64,000 nucleotides of DNA from Romanomermis culicivorax (Eukaryota; Nematoda; Enoplea; Mermithida; Mermithidae). This document shows, in pieces, positions 14,707 through 26,160 of this stretch. Below the pieces are notes generated by a model. It had not been told where the DNA came from. It searched no databases and was given only the letters and a program-made list of their open reading frames with translations. Location: NCBI GenBank assembly GCA_963922205.1, contig CAWUHX010000525.1, forward strand, positions 19,115 through 83,114, read 5' to 3'. Each line of letters starts with the position of its first letter. Position 1 is the first letter of the stretch. A program made the translations under genes and the position numbers.

Positions 14707-15672
14707 CTAATGAAAAATTAAGGAATAATACGATTTGTGCCATAGTTTGATTCGTCTGATTAGACCGGTGACCAAATTATTAGAAAATTGTATATTTATT
14801 AGTTAGTAATAAAATTTTTTATTAGTTTTGTTTCTATTTTATGCGGTTCGAATCCAATTTGCCTCCTTTTCCACAAAAAAAGTGATTCTGTGCGAAAGAG
14901 CATGTCGCTTTTGCTGTTTCTTTTTCAGTTTTTATACGCAGATGAATATCATGTTTCGTTGTGAGGAAGGGAATGCGGTAGGTGATCACAAAAACGGTGA
15001 TACCTTTGAATTGTGATAAGGAGTACTAAAAAGAATTTCACTAATATAAGCTGTTGAAGTTCTTTTCAGATTTTTATGTCAGATTTAAATATTTTGAGAA
15101 GTGTAACTTGAAGAAACTACTACGGTGCAAAAAGTGGTACCCAGCTTTTAGGAATGCTTTTGCCGTATGTAGATTTTAGAATTTTATGTGTTGTTTACTA
15201 CGGATTTGTGACAAACATGTATCCTAGTGAGTCCTATCGAATTTGAATGAGAAAGCCTAAAATGAGATTGCTGTTGAAACCATTTTCACCAATTTTTGTA
15301 TACGTATCTTCAATAGCTTGCTGAGTTCCTTGAGTAGTACATACTGTTATTTTCTAAACCCTTAAATCGGCGTATTGCAATGAAAACAAAAGAGTTTGGA
15401 ACAGGTTGTGCACTTTCTGTGGATTCATTAGCTTTTTGAGGTCATCGATTGCTGTAATGTTTTACAGTAATACCTGCTTACGTTTTGCTTAGTTATTAAC
15501 TTTCTCAATTGATTCACACAATTTATATGCGAACGAATGTCAATAAAGTTACTTTAAGATATAAGTACAGTAAGATATGTCTGAATAGCTGTAAATAGTT
15601 GTGATTATTTTTGCATTAGCTATTTTGAGTTGAGCGAAAGAATAAAGTGAAAAGTGGGTTTCCTAAATTTCT
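14707..15672. other. Intergenic, nothing recognised
   Basis: After the TMEM120 3' end there is AT-rich sequence without open frames of coding character. A GGTTCGAATCC string at about 14845 resembles a tRNA B-box, but no cloverleaf can be folded around it. Confidence 0.5.
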
Positions 15673-15862
15673 GTCAGGAGCAGAGCACCCCATGGGGGGG
15701 GGGGGGTATTAGCCCGGTCTTAGATTTATAAATTCATTTACTACCCCCATAAACACAGCTCACTACAGCAACAAATTTTGGTAGACCTCATACTCTCCTC
15801 AGTAGGTTATAGTAATTCGAGAAAAATTGCACAATGTGTGCTTGAGAAGAATTACTCACTGG

Positions 15863-16300
15863 CATGTTTTTTTTATTTGTACTTTACAAACGACATGGTC
15901 CAAAGTACAAACGAAAATTTTGGCTTCGTTTGTACTGGTACAAACAAAATTTTTAGGACAAAAAATTTTTTTGTGACTCAACAGCCATCAGTATCAATAA
16001 TGGACTTGTTTTTTATGCGTCCCTATCGATAACGACGTACTAGCAGCTATAGCAAAAAGCTTTTTGTGGAGTATTTCACTAGTGCATGTTCTGTGTCTCA
16101 TGATCAAGTGTTTTATGTGTCTGAATTCATAGCCTTCCTATGTGTCTCGTGAAAATAGCCAACGTATTTCACAGCATGTTTGTTGCATTTTATAACAATG
16201 AATGCTCTTTTTAGCAATTTTCTGCAAATTTTGGAGTACAAACGGTTTTTGGGAGGTCGTTTGTACCAGTACAAATGGACCGAGTACAAAAAAAACACTG
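15863..16300. mobile_element. Non-autonomous hAT element, family B
   Basis: This 438-bp element has left end CATGTTTTTTTT and right end, reverse-complemented, CAGTGTTTTTTTTGTAC. The target duplication CTCACTGG at 15855-15862 and 16301-16308 is exact, and the uninterrupted site is visible in copies 1 and 2 of repeat A. Two subterminal palindromes flank the interior: TTTGTACTGGTACAAA on the left and TTTGTACCAGTACAAA on the right. No coding sequence is seen. Confidence 0.95.
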
Positions 16301-16663
16301 CTCACTGGTCTTTTTGACACATTTACTGAGCAAATGATAATGGGAAAGTATGCAACTTCTGTTCCATATAGAGATTTTTAGGAAAGGATATCAGCACATA
16401 GGAAATCATTATATATATAATTGGGAGATCAAATAATGACTTATGTATATGTCATTTATCAAAAAATTGCCCCTTGGGAAGCAAAACATTATGTTCTTAA
16501 AATCCTTCCTCTTCATGCTCTCCTTTCCTTTTTCCCGCTTCTGTGTTGGGTCTTCTGTGCGCAAATGGTTACCCAAGCTGTGGCATACTTTCCTGCTATG
16601 AGTTGAGACATGTGAGGTCTGTTGACGTGGATCAGGAGTGGTACTTGGTTTCAAACTCGTGGT

Positions 16664-16858
16664 TCATAATCTAATGGGATTGATAATACTAAAGCCACAT
16701 TCAGCATCAGCACTTTCAAATGGAAGCACTGTTTCAACCCTTATCAGTAATGGAATAAGCTCATACTCCTGAAGATGCTGGTTCAAATAATGTTTCCAAA
16801 AGTATGTTGTGCCCGATTCTCGAAATGTGTAGGAATCAGTTGACAGGACAATCTTCAA
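16664..16858 (-). pseudogene. Fossil of hAT transposase dimerisation domain (copy 3)
   Basis: The minus strand reads ETVLPFESADAECGFSIIN, the same C-terminal hAT motif as in copies 1 and 2, again followed by a stop. It is slightly more diverged than copy 2. Confidence 0.65.
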
Positions 16859-16911
16859 AGTGTAACTATTCTCTGCGTATAATTAGTGCATTCAAGTTGC
16901 ATGATTGGGAG

Positions 16912-18751
16912 TAGTGATGGACCGATGGCCAAAAATTTGCCATCGGCCGATGCCGATGCATCGGCCAGGGTCACCGATGGCATCGGCCGATCCATCGGCC
17001 GATGGCCGATGCATTGGCTATAACATGTACAAAATGCAACCTGAAGTTACACTGTAATAAATTTAAAATTAATATAAATTATTCACAAAGTTCTGCTGAT
17101 ATTTTCAACATTCAATAATTAACAACATTTCATTCATCCAATTTGTTATCAACAATGGCATCTGTTGTACTACCTTCACTTTGATTGCTGAGTTCACTAG
17201 AAGCTTCTTCAACTTCAGCTTGTTTTTCCAGTTTGCACTATTGAATCCAATCTCAGCAATAAACGGGATCTTTTTCCACTTCTAACATATTTTGCTTTTT
17301 AAAATGATCATTCACTAGCTACTGACCCAATTGGAGCTGATAAAAATTTTATGGAAAGCTAAAGAAATTTTTTTCATAATGAAACTTATTTTCAACTGCA
17401 CACTATTTTGACTCACATTGGCTAATTCTGGCTTTGTTGCAGCATTTTACTTCCATTATTCTAGTAATGTATTCAAAAATAATGGCTTTTGCTTGTTCAA
17501 ATGTTGACATTGCATATTTTTCGGGCTACAGCTCATCTTCAGATGAACTTGCAATGTCCAAATAGTGCCTGGAATTGGTCAGTTTTGTGTAAATGCTTGA
17601 ATTATTTACATTAGTATTAATTGTGGCTTACTGAGAAAGTTTGGAGAATGAGTTTAAAGATTCATTCAAATTTTTGAACCATATTTTCTGAAAAGCGTTG
17701 ATTTCGTTGCTTTTGATCGACAACCATTCTAGCCAAAGCTATAGTCGTTTTTTCTTGAAATGCTTCTAAATAATGAAAGTGAAAAGTAAGTAGTATTTTA
17801 GATTTTCACGATTTTTTGATAAACAATATATTATATAGAAATGGAAGTTGGTGAGCATACTGACCTAACCGTTAACAATTTTTCGAGTGAAAAATTCACA
17901 ATAAGGGTTTTATGTAAACGATTTTGACAATGATACTGATTTGTGTCACTTTTCTATTTGGAAGCATTTTATAAAAAACAGATATAGTTCAGCTTTGTCT
18001 TCTGCTTGAATCACAGAAAGCCTAAATTATTTAATTTTGATTTGTATGATCAATATGTGTTATATTTCAAATTTCGATCCATCCTTTTTAAATCCACGAT
18101 CTAGTAAAGATGCCAAAGCATGAAGCCTATTGTCTTCAATGGGTTCAAAGTGGGCTCGATTATCATTTGTATAAAAATATTGATTCATTTTCCTCGACAA
18201 TTCCTCCTTTAATAAACCCAATCCAGGAAAGTTGAAATTGTAGATTGAGTGGCGTAAAATTCTTAATCATACGATTCTTTAATTTATGTTTTTCAAAAAA
18301 ATTTAGGCACAAAATCTAGCTTACTTTTCTTCAGCTATTTCCTCTCAAATACAGGCGTTTTTAGATTCATAGATTTTTACAGTTTCTGCAAAAAATTTTA
18401 ACAAATTCACAAGCTGCCAAAACATAATTAATTATCTAAGGTGTGAATACATTATACATGTATTAAAGTATATTCTTACCGCCGCAGCTAAAATATCCCA
18501 TTCATAGCTTGTCAAATTCTTGTTATCTAGTTCATCAATGGCAACACAGGGCAAATATGCCAGACATTAAAACAACCATTTTCACGTTTTTTAAGCATAT
18601 ACCTGCATTCATTGCATTCATTGCAATCAATGCACCTGCATTCATTGTAACAAAAAGTTGCCAAACAGTCGGCCATCGGCCGATTATTTGGCAAAAAATC
18701 GGCCGATGGCAGAAAAATGCAACAATCGGCCGATGCATCGGTCCATCACTA
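16912..18751 (-). mobile_element. Degenerate hAT element, family C
   Basis: This 1.84-kb element has 16-bp terminal inverted repeats TAGTGATGGACCGATG. The exact target duplication ATTGGGAG lies at 16904-16911 and 18752-18759. The palindrome ATCGGCCGAT or its core is repeated several times within about 110 bp of the left end and several times near the right end. The interior carries a decayed transposase on the minus strand (see 17200-18170). Here the autonomous type, not only a deletion derivative, can be recognised. Confidence 0.93.
17200..18170 (-). pseudogene. Decayed hAT transposase of element C
   Basis: On the minus strand near 18160-18065 a reading HFEPIEDNRLHALASLLDRG resembles the hAT segment LATLLDPRFK. 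Near 17345-17240 another reading gives FLSAPIGSVASE, a stop, SF, and then GKRSRLL, which is the dimerisation motif S-x-x-x-SER-x-FS…KRSRL. The parts are in the expected order but broken by stops and shifts, so it cannot encode a working enzyme. Confidence 0.75.
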
Positions 18752-19150
18752 ATTGGGAGCTGGAAAAAGGTAAATCGTGTTTGACCGTAAAAAGCGTAAA
18801 GTAGGGGCATTAATCATTTTTGTAAGTTGTAAGTGAGAATTGTTTTGTGATGAGAATACTACACCACCCCCCCCCCCCTCCGCAGAAAAGTTGGGAGCAA
18901 AAAAAAAGGTCACGGCATATTTCAAATACTACCTTTACAATTTGCGATTTTACACCTACCTAAATTTCCGACCTTGAGGACCTCTGGTCAGGAGTATAAT
19001 GTAGCCTTTTAGGGTAACACTCAAATTGACACATTCAATATTACAATAGTGCTTCAGTAAAATAGAAGTGGTAGTTAATAGATTTTTTTCGTGAGTATTG
19101 TATCATAACTTTCTAGAGCGTTACTCCAAAATTTGCATACTAGATATGCA

Positions 19151-19504
19151 ATGAATCCTAATCAACTATTCAAATACGACGCCGTGAAAAAATTGGCCTT
19201 GGTCCAATTAAAAGTAAAGCCTTCGTCCAAATTCGACCAAATCGATTGTTTCGAAAAAAATTACGACGAAAATGCCACTAGTGGTCAAAAATTCGCCTAT
19301 TTTTTAAAATTGTCCGTCAAATCGCCACCGGATAAAGGAAAAGCGAATCAAGAAGTCATAAAATTGTTAGCCGAAAATTTAAAATTGTCAAAAAATTGTT
19401 TAGAAATTTCGACCGGTCGAACTAATACGTCTAAAATTTTGACCATTTTCAGTTTGGAAGAGAAAGAACTGCAGGAAAAATTAGCGCCATTTTTCAAGAA
19501 TTGA
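19151..19504 (+). CDS. UPF0235/DUF167 family protein (C15orf40-like)
   Basis: One uninterrupted exon gives 117 residues from the ATG at 19151. The family is small, widespread from bacteria (YggU) to animals, and of unknown biochemical role. Seen here are the beta strand with VQLKVKPSSK (family: V-x-VKPGSK), then LKLSVKSPPDKGKANQEVIKLL (family: APPSEGEAN), quoted as SPPDKGKAN, and ISTGRTNTSKIL (family: GG-x-SREK). The loop between residues about 30 and 50 is longer than usual. An AATAAA lies at about 19578. The absence of introns is unusual beside its neighbours. Confidence 0.88.
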   Translation: MNPNQLFKYDAVKKLALVQLKVKPSSKFDQIDCFEKNYDENATSGQKFAYFLKLSVKSPPDKGKANQEVIKLLAENLKLSKNCLEISTGRTNTSKILTIFSLEEKELQEKLAPFFKN

Positions 19505-20246
19505 ATTCGTTTTATTACTGTAATTTATAAAATGTCATTTAAAAAAATGAAGTCAGCAAAACGTTTGAATGATGCTGAATAAACCTGAATAATGCGGAGA
19601 ATCGTGATGGCTAAATTTTCGTTGGTGATTCACATTCCGGGAATCTTTTTTTTATACCATAATGTCCTTGTATTTGTAAATTATCCTACTGTAACTCATC
19701 ATGCCAATAAACTTTCTCCTATGCTATCTTATTCATGATGAGTCACGGCTCAAGGTCGGAATATCTTCGAATTTCTAAATATTTATGGTTCCGTATCCTA
19801 ATTTTTGAGCAAATTCCAGAGTATAAGTAGTTTTAAATAGAATCAATTAAGAATTTTCTGTCGCTTCTGACTGAAAAATGTGAGTAATCAAAAATTAAAA
19901 ATATTTCATATTTTTCGATAGCTCTTTTTAAGATCTTTTCAAAAACATCATTTAGAAATATGCATCAGATTTTTTTCTTGGAGTTATAGATTTTAAATTT
20001 GAGTACTAAAAATTGAACTCTAAATTTTTTTAACAGAACTTCGACCGAAAAAATTGACATCCGAAATTTGGTATCGTAGAAAGTTGAACGCGTCAGATAT
20101 CAATCGATTGATTTTTTCGACTTTTATCCGAAGGTATATTATAATTTTCTCTATCGTCATTTTTGTCTGAGATATAAAAACATAAAGTTCAGATTTCGAA
20201 AAATTTTGATCAAAAGTTGATCGAATTTTGAAATCCAACGAATTAA
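19505..20246. other. Intergenic, nothing recognised
   Basis: AT-rich sequence without convincing exons. Open frames on the minus strand at 20020-20265 are rich in F, I and K, without family character. Confidence 0.45.
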
Positions 20247-20254
20247 ATGTCAAC

Positions 20255-20649
20255 CATACGTGCACCTGGGAAGGGGGGGTTTGACCCCCAACAGATTTTT
20301 CTGACCCCCATCTCAGATTTTACTCCCCCAGCAATGATTGAGAAAATGACGAAGGACTATGAGCAAGTGAGAAGAGGGAGTCGTCATAAAAATGGAAATG
20401 ATGCGGTAGTTTAATAATTTTTCTAAACAAAGTATACTTGACTCCAAAAAAGTTAGATTAAAACTCTGAAAAGTACAGTCTAAGCAAATAATTTCATATA
20501 TCGGAGTAATATAGGTTGAATAATATGCTACTTGGATGATAGAAGACCTTTCTAAGACTTTTACTTCGTTATCAAGAACGAAAAAAAATTTCTATTTCAC
20601 TCCCTGTCCTGGCTGACCCCCCGCAGAATTTCTAGGCTGTGCACGTATG
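20255..20649. mobile_element. MITE of family I (CATACGTGCAC ends)
   Basis: This 395-bp element has 11-bp terminal inverted repeats CATACGTGCAC/GTGCACGTATG. The flanking 8-mers are ATGTCAAC (20247-20254) and GTGTCAAC (20650-20657), 7 of 8 identical. Next to the ends are C-rich segments of GACCCCC type. A diverged second copy lies at about 59330-59695. Confidence 0.88.
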
Positions 20650-21032
20650 GTGTCAACCAAAAGATCTTTAAACTCTGTTCTGAAAAGTCATTCGAAATTC
20701 CTTTATGTAAAAATTCTTCAAAAATCAATAAAATTTTTTTGGTATTTTTGTGTTTTCATGTAGTTCGTTCATTATCTCAATACTGGAATCAGAAAATACA
20801 TTAAAAAGGCTACAACTTTTTGGACACGTTTTGGCGAAACCGCGTTTTATGATTTTACTACATTTTCATCTACTTGATAAATTTTGTTCAATTCCGTTGA
20901 GAATTTTCAACTAATCATAGGTCAATGTAAAAAAAGATACGATCTCTCAGAAATCGTGTCTTAAATTTTAGCGAAAACGAATTTTAAATCTAACGATTTT
21001 AACTTTTAATTGGGATTTTTCCTTTTTATCAG

Positions 21033-22391
21033 AGTCGATTTGTCCTATTCGATGACGAATTCTATCTGTTTGGCCAGTAAGCTCAAAATTATATATTCCT
21101 ATGGAGTAAATTTTAAAATTTTAATATGGAAACATCCGAATGCAAAAAATTTATTGAAACATCAAGCGACAAGCTCAAATAATATTATTTTTTCACAGTT
21201 GCCGATTTGAAAAGTCCCGTCAAAGAAATTTCTCGTCCGACCTTTAACAAACCGGATTATTCCAAAACAGATCAAATTTTGAAGTCGACGAATTTAGATT
21301 TCGATGAAAATGAAGAACAAGAAGAAGAAGACGAAATTTGCTCTGAAAATTTGAATATGGAGCAAAATCCTGTCAAGAAAATCGAATTTCTGAAAATTTT
21401 TAGCGGAAAAAGGCGGATATTTCGAATTAAAGACGAAATTTTACGAATTTCGACGACGAATTTCGATGATAATTACAGACACATTTTTGAAAATTCCATA
21501 AGTCGACTCGTTTCTTGCTCAAATTGGACGGATAAAGAAGAACTTTTATACAAAAAATTGCTGGAGGTAGACTCCCCGCCAAATTTTCTGCCGGATTTTA
21601 ACTTTTTTATTTTAATTTTTACATTTTTGGGCGGCGATTTTTTGCAATATTCGAATGAAAAGGATGAAAAAATCGTCGTGAAAGAAGAAGATCTGAATTT
21701 CAATTTAATTCGACGAATTTTGATACTTTTCGCTCAATTTTTAATTAATTTCAATTTGAAAAGTTTACAAGCTACTCAACGTTTGGATTTTTGCCTGATT
21801 TTTATTGTAATTTCTTTGGATGCAAATTTAGTCTACGATCCAATTTGTCAATCGAAACTCGATCACGTAATCAATAATTTGGTGGAATCTACGCCTAAAG
21901 ATCAAATTCGTTATTTAAATGCACAAATTTGTCGAAATTTTTTCGAAAATTTCAAAATTTCGATCGAATTGGTGGAAATACTCTGTCGAAAATTTGACCG
22001 AAGCAAAATTTTAATTTCTCATTTATGTTTCGAAGCTTGTAAATTATTAATACTTTATGATTTACCAGCATCAGAAAAGATTCGCGACTTGGATTTTATC
22101 AATTTCGTTTCTTTGGATTCATTTTTCGAAGGAATCTTTCTAAATTTCGACGAAAATTTCGCAGAAATTTGTAAAAATGACGAATTTGGTTCGGTTTTAT
22201 CGATTTTATGCTTATTTTTGATTGATCTTGAATATTTAGGAGAACAAAAAAAAGAAATTTTGACCAAAACGTTGAAATTGTTCGGGAAATGGAATGGAAA
22301 ATTAAATAATTCCCATACGATCGGAGATGGTTTGAAGTTTAACATGGAATTTTTGTACAACAGTTTACACTTGTATGTATTCCAAAATTGA
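21033..22391 (+). CDS. Uncharacterised protein, 3' part of a spliced gene
   Basis: A large last exon (21199-22391) follows acceptor TTTTTTCACAG. A short exon 21033-21076, bounded by ATCAG and GTAAGC, fits in phase (A|TT). Earlier exons were not found, so the start is unknown. The visible product is about 410 residues. An acidic stretch (about residues 45-65: EENEEQEEEDE) comes first, then a run of predicted amphipathic helices with no membrane span, signal or known motif. The last 200 residues have the spacing of a helical-repeat protein. They faintly recall the conserved domain of SLF2/FAM178 (SMC5/6 localisation factor), but I cannot support that by eye. Codon use matches the neighbouring real genes. 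Confidence 0.6.
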
Positions 22392-22744
22392 TGGAAGGAA
22401 TCGGGTTATCAATGTTATTTCTCCGCGGCTCAACTTTTCTGACAGTTCTATCGTTATGGTCAAACAGTTTGAACGTTTAGCTTTCACTCACACTATAGGA
22501 TTCAGTTTACTGTTATCAAAGTCAAAAAAACGGAACGCGATACCTGTTGAGCGCGGCGCTCTTTCCCTGAAGAATGTGCAGCTTTTCGAACTTTAACCGC
22601 GTTTTCTACATTGCCATAATTTTTGGCTCCTCATCCGCCCAGAATCAAGAAAATTCCCATAGCGTGAATTTAGCAACTTTACGATTTGTTCATAGTGTAA
22701 GCGAATCAGTCGAATGTCGATCCAGTGTTTTTTTGTGCGCAGAC

Positions 22745-23950
22745 CACTGTTTTTTTCCACATTTGCACTATAATGTGGAAAAAAAATCTGGATTGTGGAA
22801 AAAATTTTTGAGGTCTTTTCACAAATGTGGAAGAAAAATTTGGGGTTTTCATATTGAAAAGATGCATTTTGGTGCATTTTAGGAGGTCCAAATCTCAAAA
22901 TTTTCCGGCGCTTCGCGCAGGTTATGACTTTAATAATCATCATTATTCATTAAGTAGCTCAGGTGCGGCTTTTATCATGTCTACCTTCATTTATCGCTTA
23001 ATCTATAATAATTTTCATCATCTTAAACGTAGTATCTCGCGTTTTAATTGGTAATCTTCAACATTGTATCATAATATTTAATGAAGATTCGCATTTTTTC
23101 CTTTTGAGAAAGATCAATACGTCAAGTCTCTATGCTTTATGATGCAATTATTTCTTTGCTAACGTAAAATCAATTCAAAAGCTTCATGGAAATATCTTTC
23201 GGAAATTCATACTCTTCTTACTCATATATTTTCGACCAAGTTCATGACAGTTTACAAATAAATTACAGATTTTAAAATTTTTCAAATGAAATTCTAGAAA
23301 TTACGACTTTTTAACGCAAAATTGGAATCTAATTCTTGAAATAAATGTTCGGAAAATTGATTTTCCAGCATCCCAGAATGTCAATATACCCAAAAAAATT
23401 TCCGGCGCATTTTTTTGGCTTTCGCTTGTCATCATAGAGGACTTGACCATTGATTTCTTGTGTAATTCAAGTCAATTATGCTCTTGATGATGATGATGAT
23501 GATGATGATTTTATTTGCAACGGCACTAAGCAATATTAGGAGAATATAATAAAATAAACGAATAAGTTAATTAAATACCGAATAAATATGCAGTACATTT
23601 ACGAATATGCTGTGCTTGGTCAAAAAGGCATATAGCTCTTACAGTTGACCAAAATTGAACTTATCCAGTTTAGAGCGAAAAATTTTACTATTTCTAGATG
23701 TTATTATCGATTCAGGAAGCTCTTGGATAGTTTGCTAGAAAATTTGTTCAACAATGCTTGTAGATTAGACTTTTAAGTCGAACATTTCAATTTTTTCTTC
23801 AATTTTAATAAATTAACTCCTCTAAAAACACCGGAAGGCTTGAAAAAGCTCAAAAACAGTGCGATAAAGCGTCTGTGAGCATTTTTAAGCCAAAAAACGA
23901 GGATTTCAAGACGAAAAATTTTTTTTCCAGTTCGTGGAAAACAAACAGTC
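22745..23950 (+). mobile_element. hAT element, family E, copy 1, nested in family D
   Basis: The ends are CACTGTTTTTTTCCACA on the left and, reverse-complemented, GACTGTTTGTTTTCCACG on the right. The target duplication is GCGCAGAC (22737-22744) and GCGCTGAC (23951-23958), 7 of 8. Most of the 1.2-kb interior matches 30792-31526. It includes the shared GC segment CGGCGCTTCGCGC near 22905. Confidence 0.88.
23486..23509 (+). repeat. (GAT)8 microsatellite
   Basis: Eight uninterrupted GAT units lie inside the family-E element. They are absent from the other copy of the family in this window. Confidence 0.95.
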
Positions 23951-24117
23951 GCGCTGACATTTGTGCCAATTGGTGCAAAGGGCCAAAAAAATTTGTGCCA
24001 ATAGCACCAAAAAAGTTTCTCACTCTAAAAACCTACTGAAAATCTTTGGAATTTTTTTACAAGTCGGTTCCCCTTCCCAATTATGGTCCAAACTGGCATT
24101 TTCGGACTCCTTAAGAT

Positions 24118-25300
24118 CAGGGTTGGCGGGCATTGGGTTTTTGGGTTGATAGGTTTTTTGGGGTTGGAAAATCGGAAATTTCTGGGTTTTTTGGTTTTTT
24201 AAGAAAAAAATCTTTTTTTTCCATTTTGTTCTCAGGAATACAAGTTTCTCCCTGATTTAACAATCAAATTGAATTGAGAGTTCAGCCAACTTTAGTAACT
24301 GCAATGCAGTCTTTTCTGACACTGACATTACCACAGATTTGAGATGAGATCACACAACACAACAAACAAATCAAATGCTATCGTAAATTTTCAATTCAGG
24401 AGACTTTTTAGCGCTATTCATTTCGGTTACTCTGGCTGTTCAGTTGAACTGACTTATTCTAATCGAAAAGCTGAAGATTCATATTCGATAAATTTAACTT
24501 ATGTTTGAATTGTCTTTTGGCACTTATCTACTTTGGTCCACCCTCGTCCCAGCGTCAACCCCTGGCGACTACAGTAAGACCTCCACCGAACCTCCAGCAA
24601 GACTGGGAATATGAACTTGCCGCTCATATTCCCAATCAAACACCCCCGCCTCTAACATCGTCTGTCAAAAGCGAGAAAGGGCCTGGGAGCTCAGCACAGA
24701 AGTGACTGAGTGCGCTGCACATGACGCTGACGCCTCACGCATTAGTTTGTCATGTGACTACGAGTTTATGTATCAAAGGATGAAACTTATTTTCTATGGG
24801 AGAAAAAATTGAAAGTCAGAATTACCTTTTTTGTCGCTTATTAAAGAAAACTTGAAATATTTTCACGACGGCTTCAAATAAAATGCATAAACACGGATAA
24901 AATAAAACAAGTGATATGATTTGGTGTTCCATTTTAGTGTCCACTGCGTCATCAGAGCGTAATTTTTCAACATTTGGCTTTGTTCACACCAAGTAGCATA
25001 AACGATTGTCATCTGCATTGGTCGAAAAGCTAGTCTTAACAAACTTCAATGCCAAAAATTTTTTGGCAGTGCATTAGTATTTGATTTTATTTTTTATGGT
25101 AAAGAATCTGTGTATTTTTGCTTAAAATCAAGAAAAATGATATGAAAATGTTTTGCTTTATGAAGAATAAAACTTTAGAGATCTTGCATTTGCTTTTCTT
25201 TTATGTGAAACGAAAAAAAACCCGATTAAACCCAGAAAAACCCATGAAACCCAAAAAAACCCAAATTCGAAATTTTGAAAATGGGTTTTTCCCAACCCTG
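24118..25300. mobile_element. Non-autonomous hAT element, family F, copy 2
   Basis: The ends are CAGGGTTGGCGGGC and, reverse-complemented, CAGGGTTGGGAAAAACCC. The target duplication is CTTAAGAT (24110-24117) and CTTAAAAT (25301-25308), 7 of 8. Runs of GGGTTTTTGGG and AAACCCAAAAAAACCC flank the interior, echoing copy 1 with GGG/CCC in place of GG/CC. A GC-rich stretch at about 24530-24760 differs sharply in base composition from the rest. Confidence 0.9.
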
Positions 25301-25400
25301 CTTAAAATTCTTGCTATCCAAATCAGTTCGAAAATCCAAGGGCTCATGGTATTCAGGAACTCATTTGCATAAAATCTACACACATGTCACATACTCCTTG

Positions 25401-26160
25401 TCACTACAGAAAAATCCTCTCTACACCCTTCGGGTGCAGCTGTTGTACCCTAAGCCTAAGCCTAAGGAAAATTTCGAAGGAAAAATAAATGTCTGCTCAC
25501 TACTCACAGAAATCCATGCTCAAAATTAACAAACAACTCATATACAATAATTAGACTGAAGGCCGGGAACCGACTTATAAAATTTAGCCAAATATTTGTC
25601 ATGTAGTCTTCCCGATCGTTAAATTTAGGGACGTTGAGGACAACTTTACCTGGCCCTTTCCTTTCCTGATCCTTATCGGGCCAGGAACTCAGGGTTAAGG
25701 ATCGGGGTTACTGATTACTACACTTCGGCCTTTACATTGTTCTAGTATAATGACTATTTATAACATTGTCTCTACACACCCCCACGTAAGTGCAAATCTC
25801 AGCAGTGTAAACCTTCCCTGTATATTACACATTTAATAAATCATTTTATTGTTTTTATCGTATTGAACAATACATACTTTTGTAATGCTATCGATATGTA
25901 TCACAATATTTTAAAATGAAATAATATCACATATCATCATCTTCCAATCCAGATTAATCGATCCACTATAGGCATGAACGTCCATTGTAAAAGAGTATAA
26001 GCGGCGCTGAAAAAAATATAATGTAATATATTGCAAAACGTATCAGAAATACATCAAACCGCATAGTCTGACTGGAGTCCCATTCAATTTTAACTTTACT
26101 TAACTTTACTGTTTATCGTCAAGTTTATCATTTTACCCAAAACTACAGTCAATTCTCAGA
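25401..26160. other. Intergenic or first intron, no gene recognised
   Basis: The missing first exon of the acid phosphatase (signal peptide) should lie here or further upstream. I found no ATG with a hydrophobic run and a matching donor. AATCGATC at 25957 resembles the octamer AATCAATC after the element end at 26926, so that element may begin nearby, but its terminus is not convincing. Confidence 0.4.

Larger units (their letters stand above)
15681..18986 (-). mobile_element. hAT-derived repeat A, copy 3, with two nested insertions
   Basis: The ends are CAGAGCACC on the left and, reverse-complemented, CAGAGGTCC on the right. The flanking 8-mers are GTCAGGAG at 15673-15680 and 18987-18994, identical. 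The copy is inverted relative to copies 1 and 2. Removing the two nested elements (15863-16300 and 16912-18751, each with one duplicated octamer) leaves about 1 kb co-linear with copy 2. Confidence 0.93.
22723..25400 (-). mobile_element. Old family-D hAT element carrying two insertions (right limit uncertain)
   Basis: It begins CAGTGTTTTTTTGTGCGC at 22723. After the insertion at 22745-23950 it resumes at 23951 with GACATTTGTGCCAATTGGTG, the subterminal palindrome of the family. It continues through 24117 with segments matching the clear copy at 29045-30045 in reverse, is cut again by 24118-25300, and ends in ATTTGCATAAAATC near 25370. The far terminus could not be located. Confidence 0.7.

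Noticed and set aside
14835..14860. tRNA B-box-like GGTTCGAATCC
   Set aside because: No A-box, acceptor stem or cloverleaf can be formed in the surrounding 80 bases.
16409..16654. Frames after the hAT fossil (also at 289-522 and 9887-10099)
   Set aside because: They are out of register with the hAT C-terminal continuation and vary between copies. They are not an independent gene.
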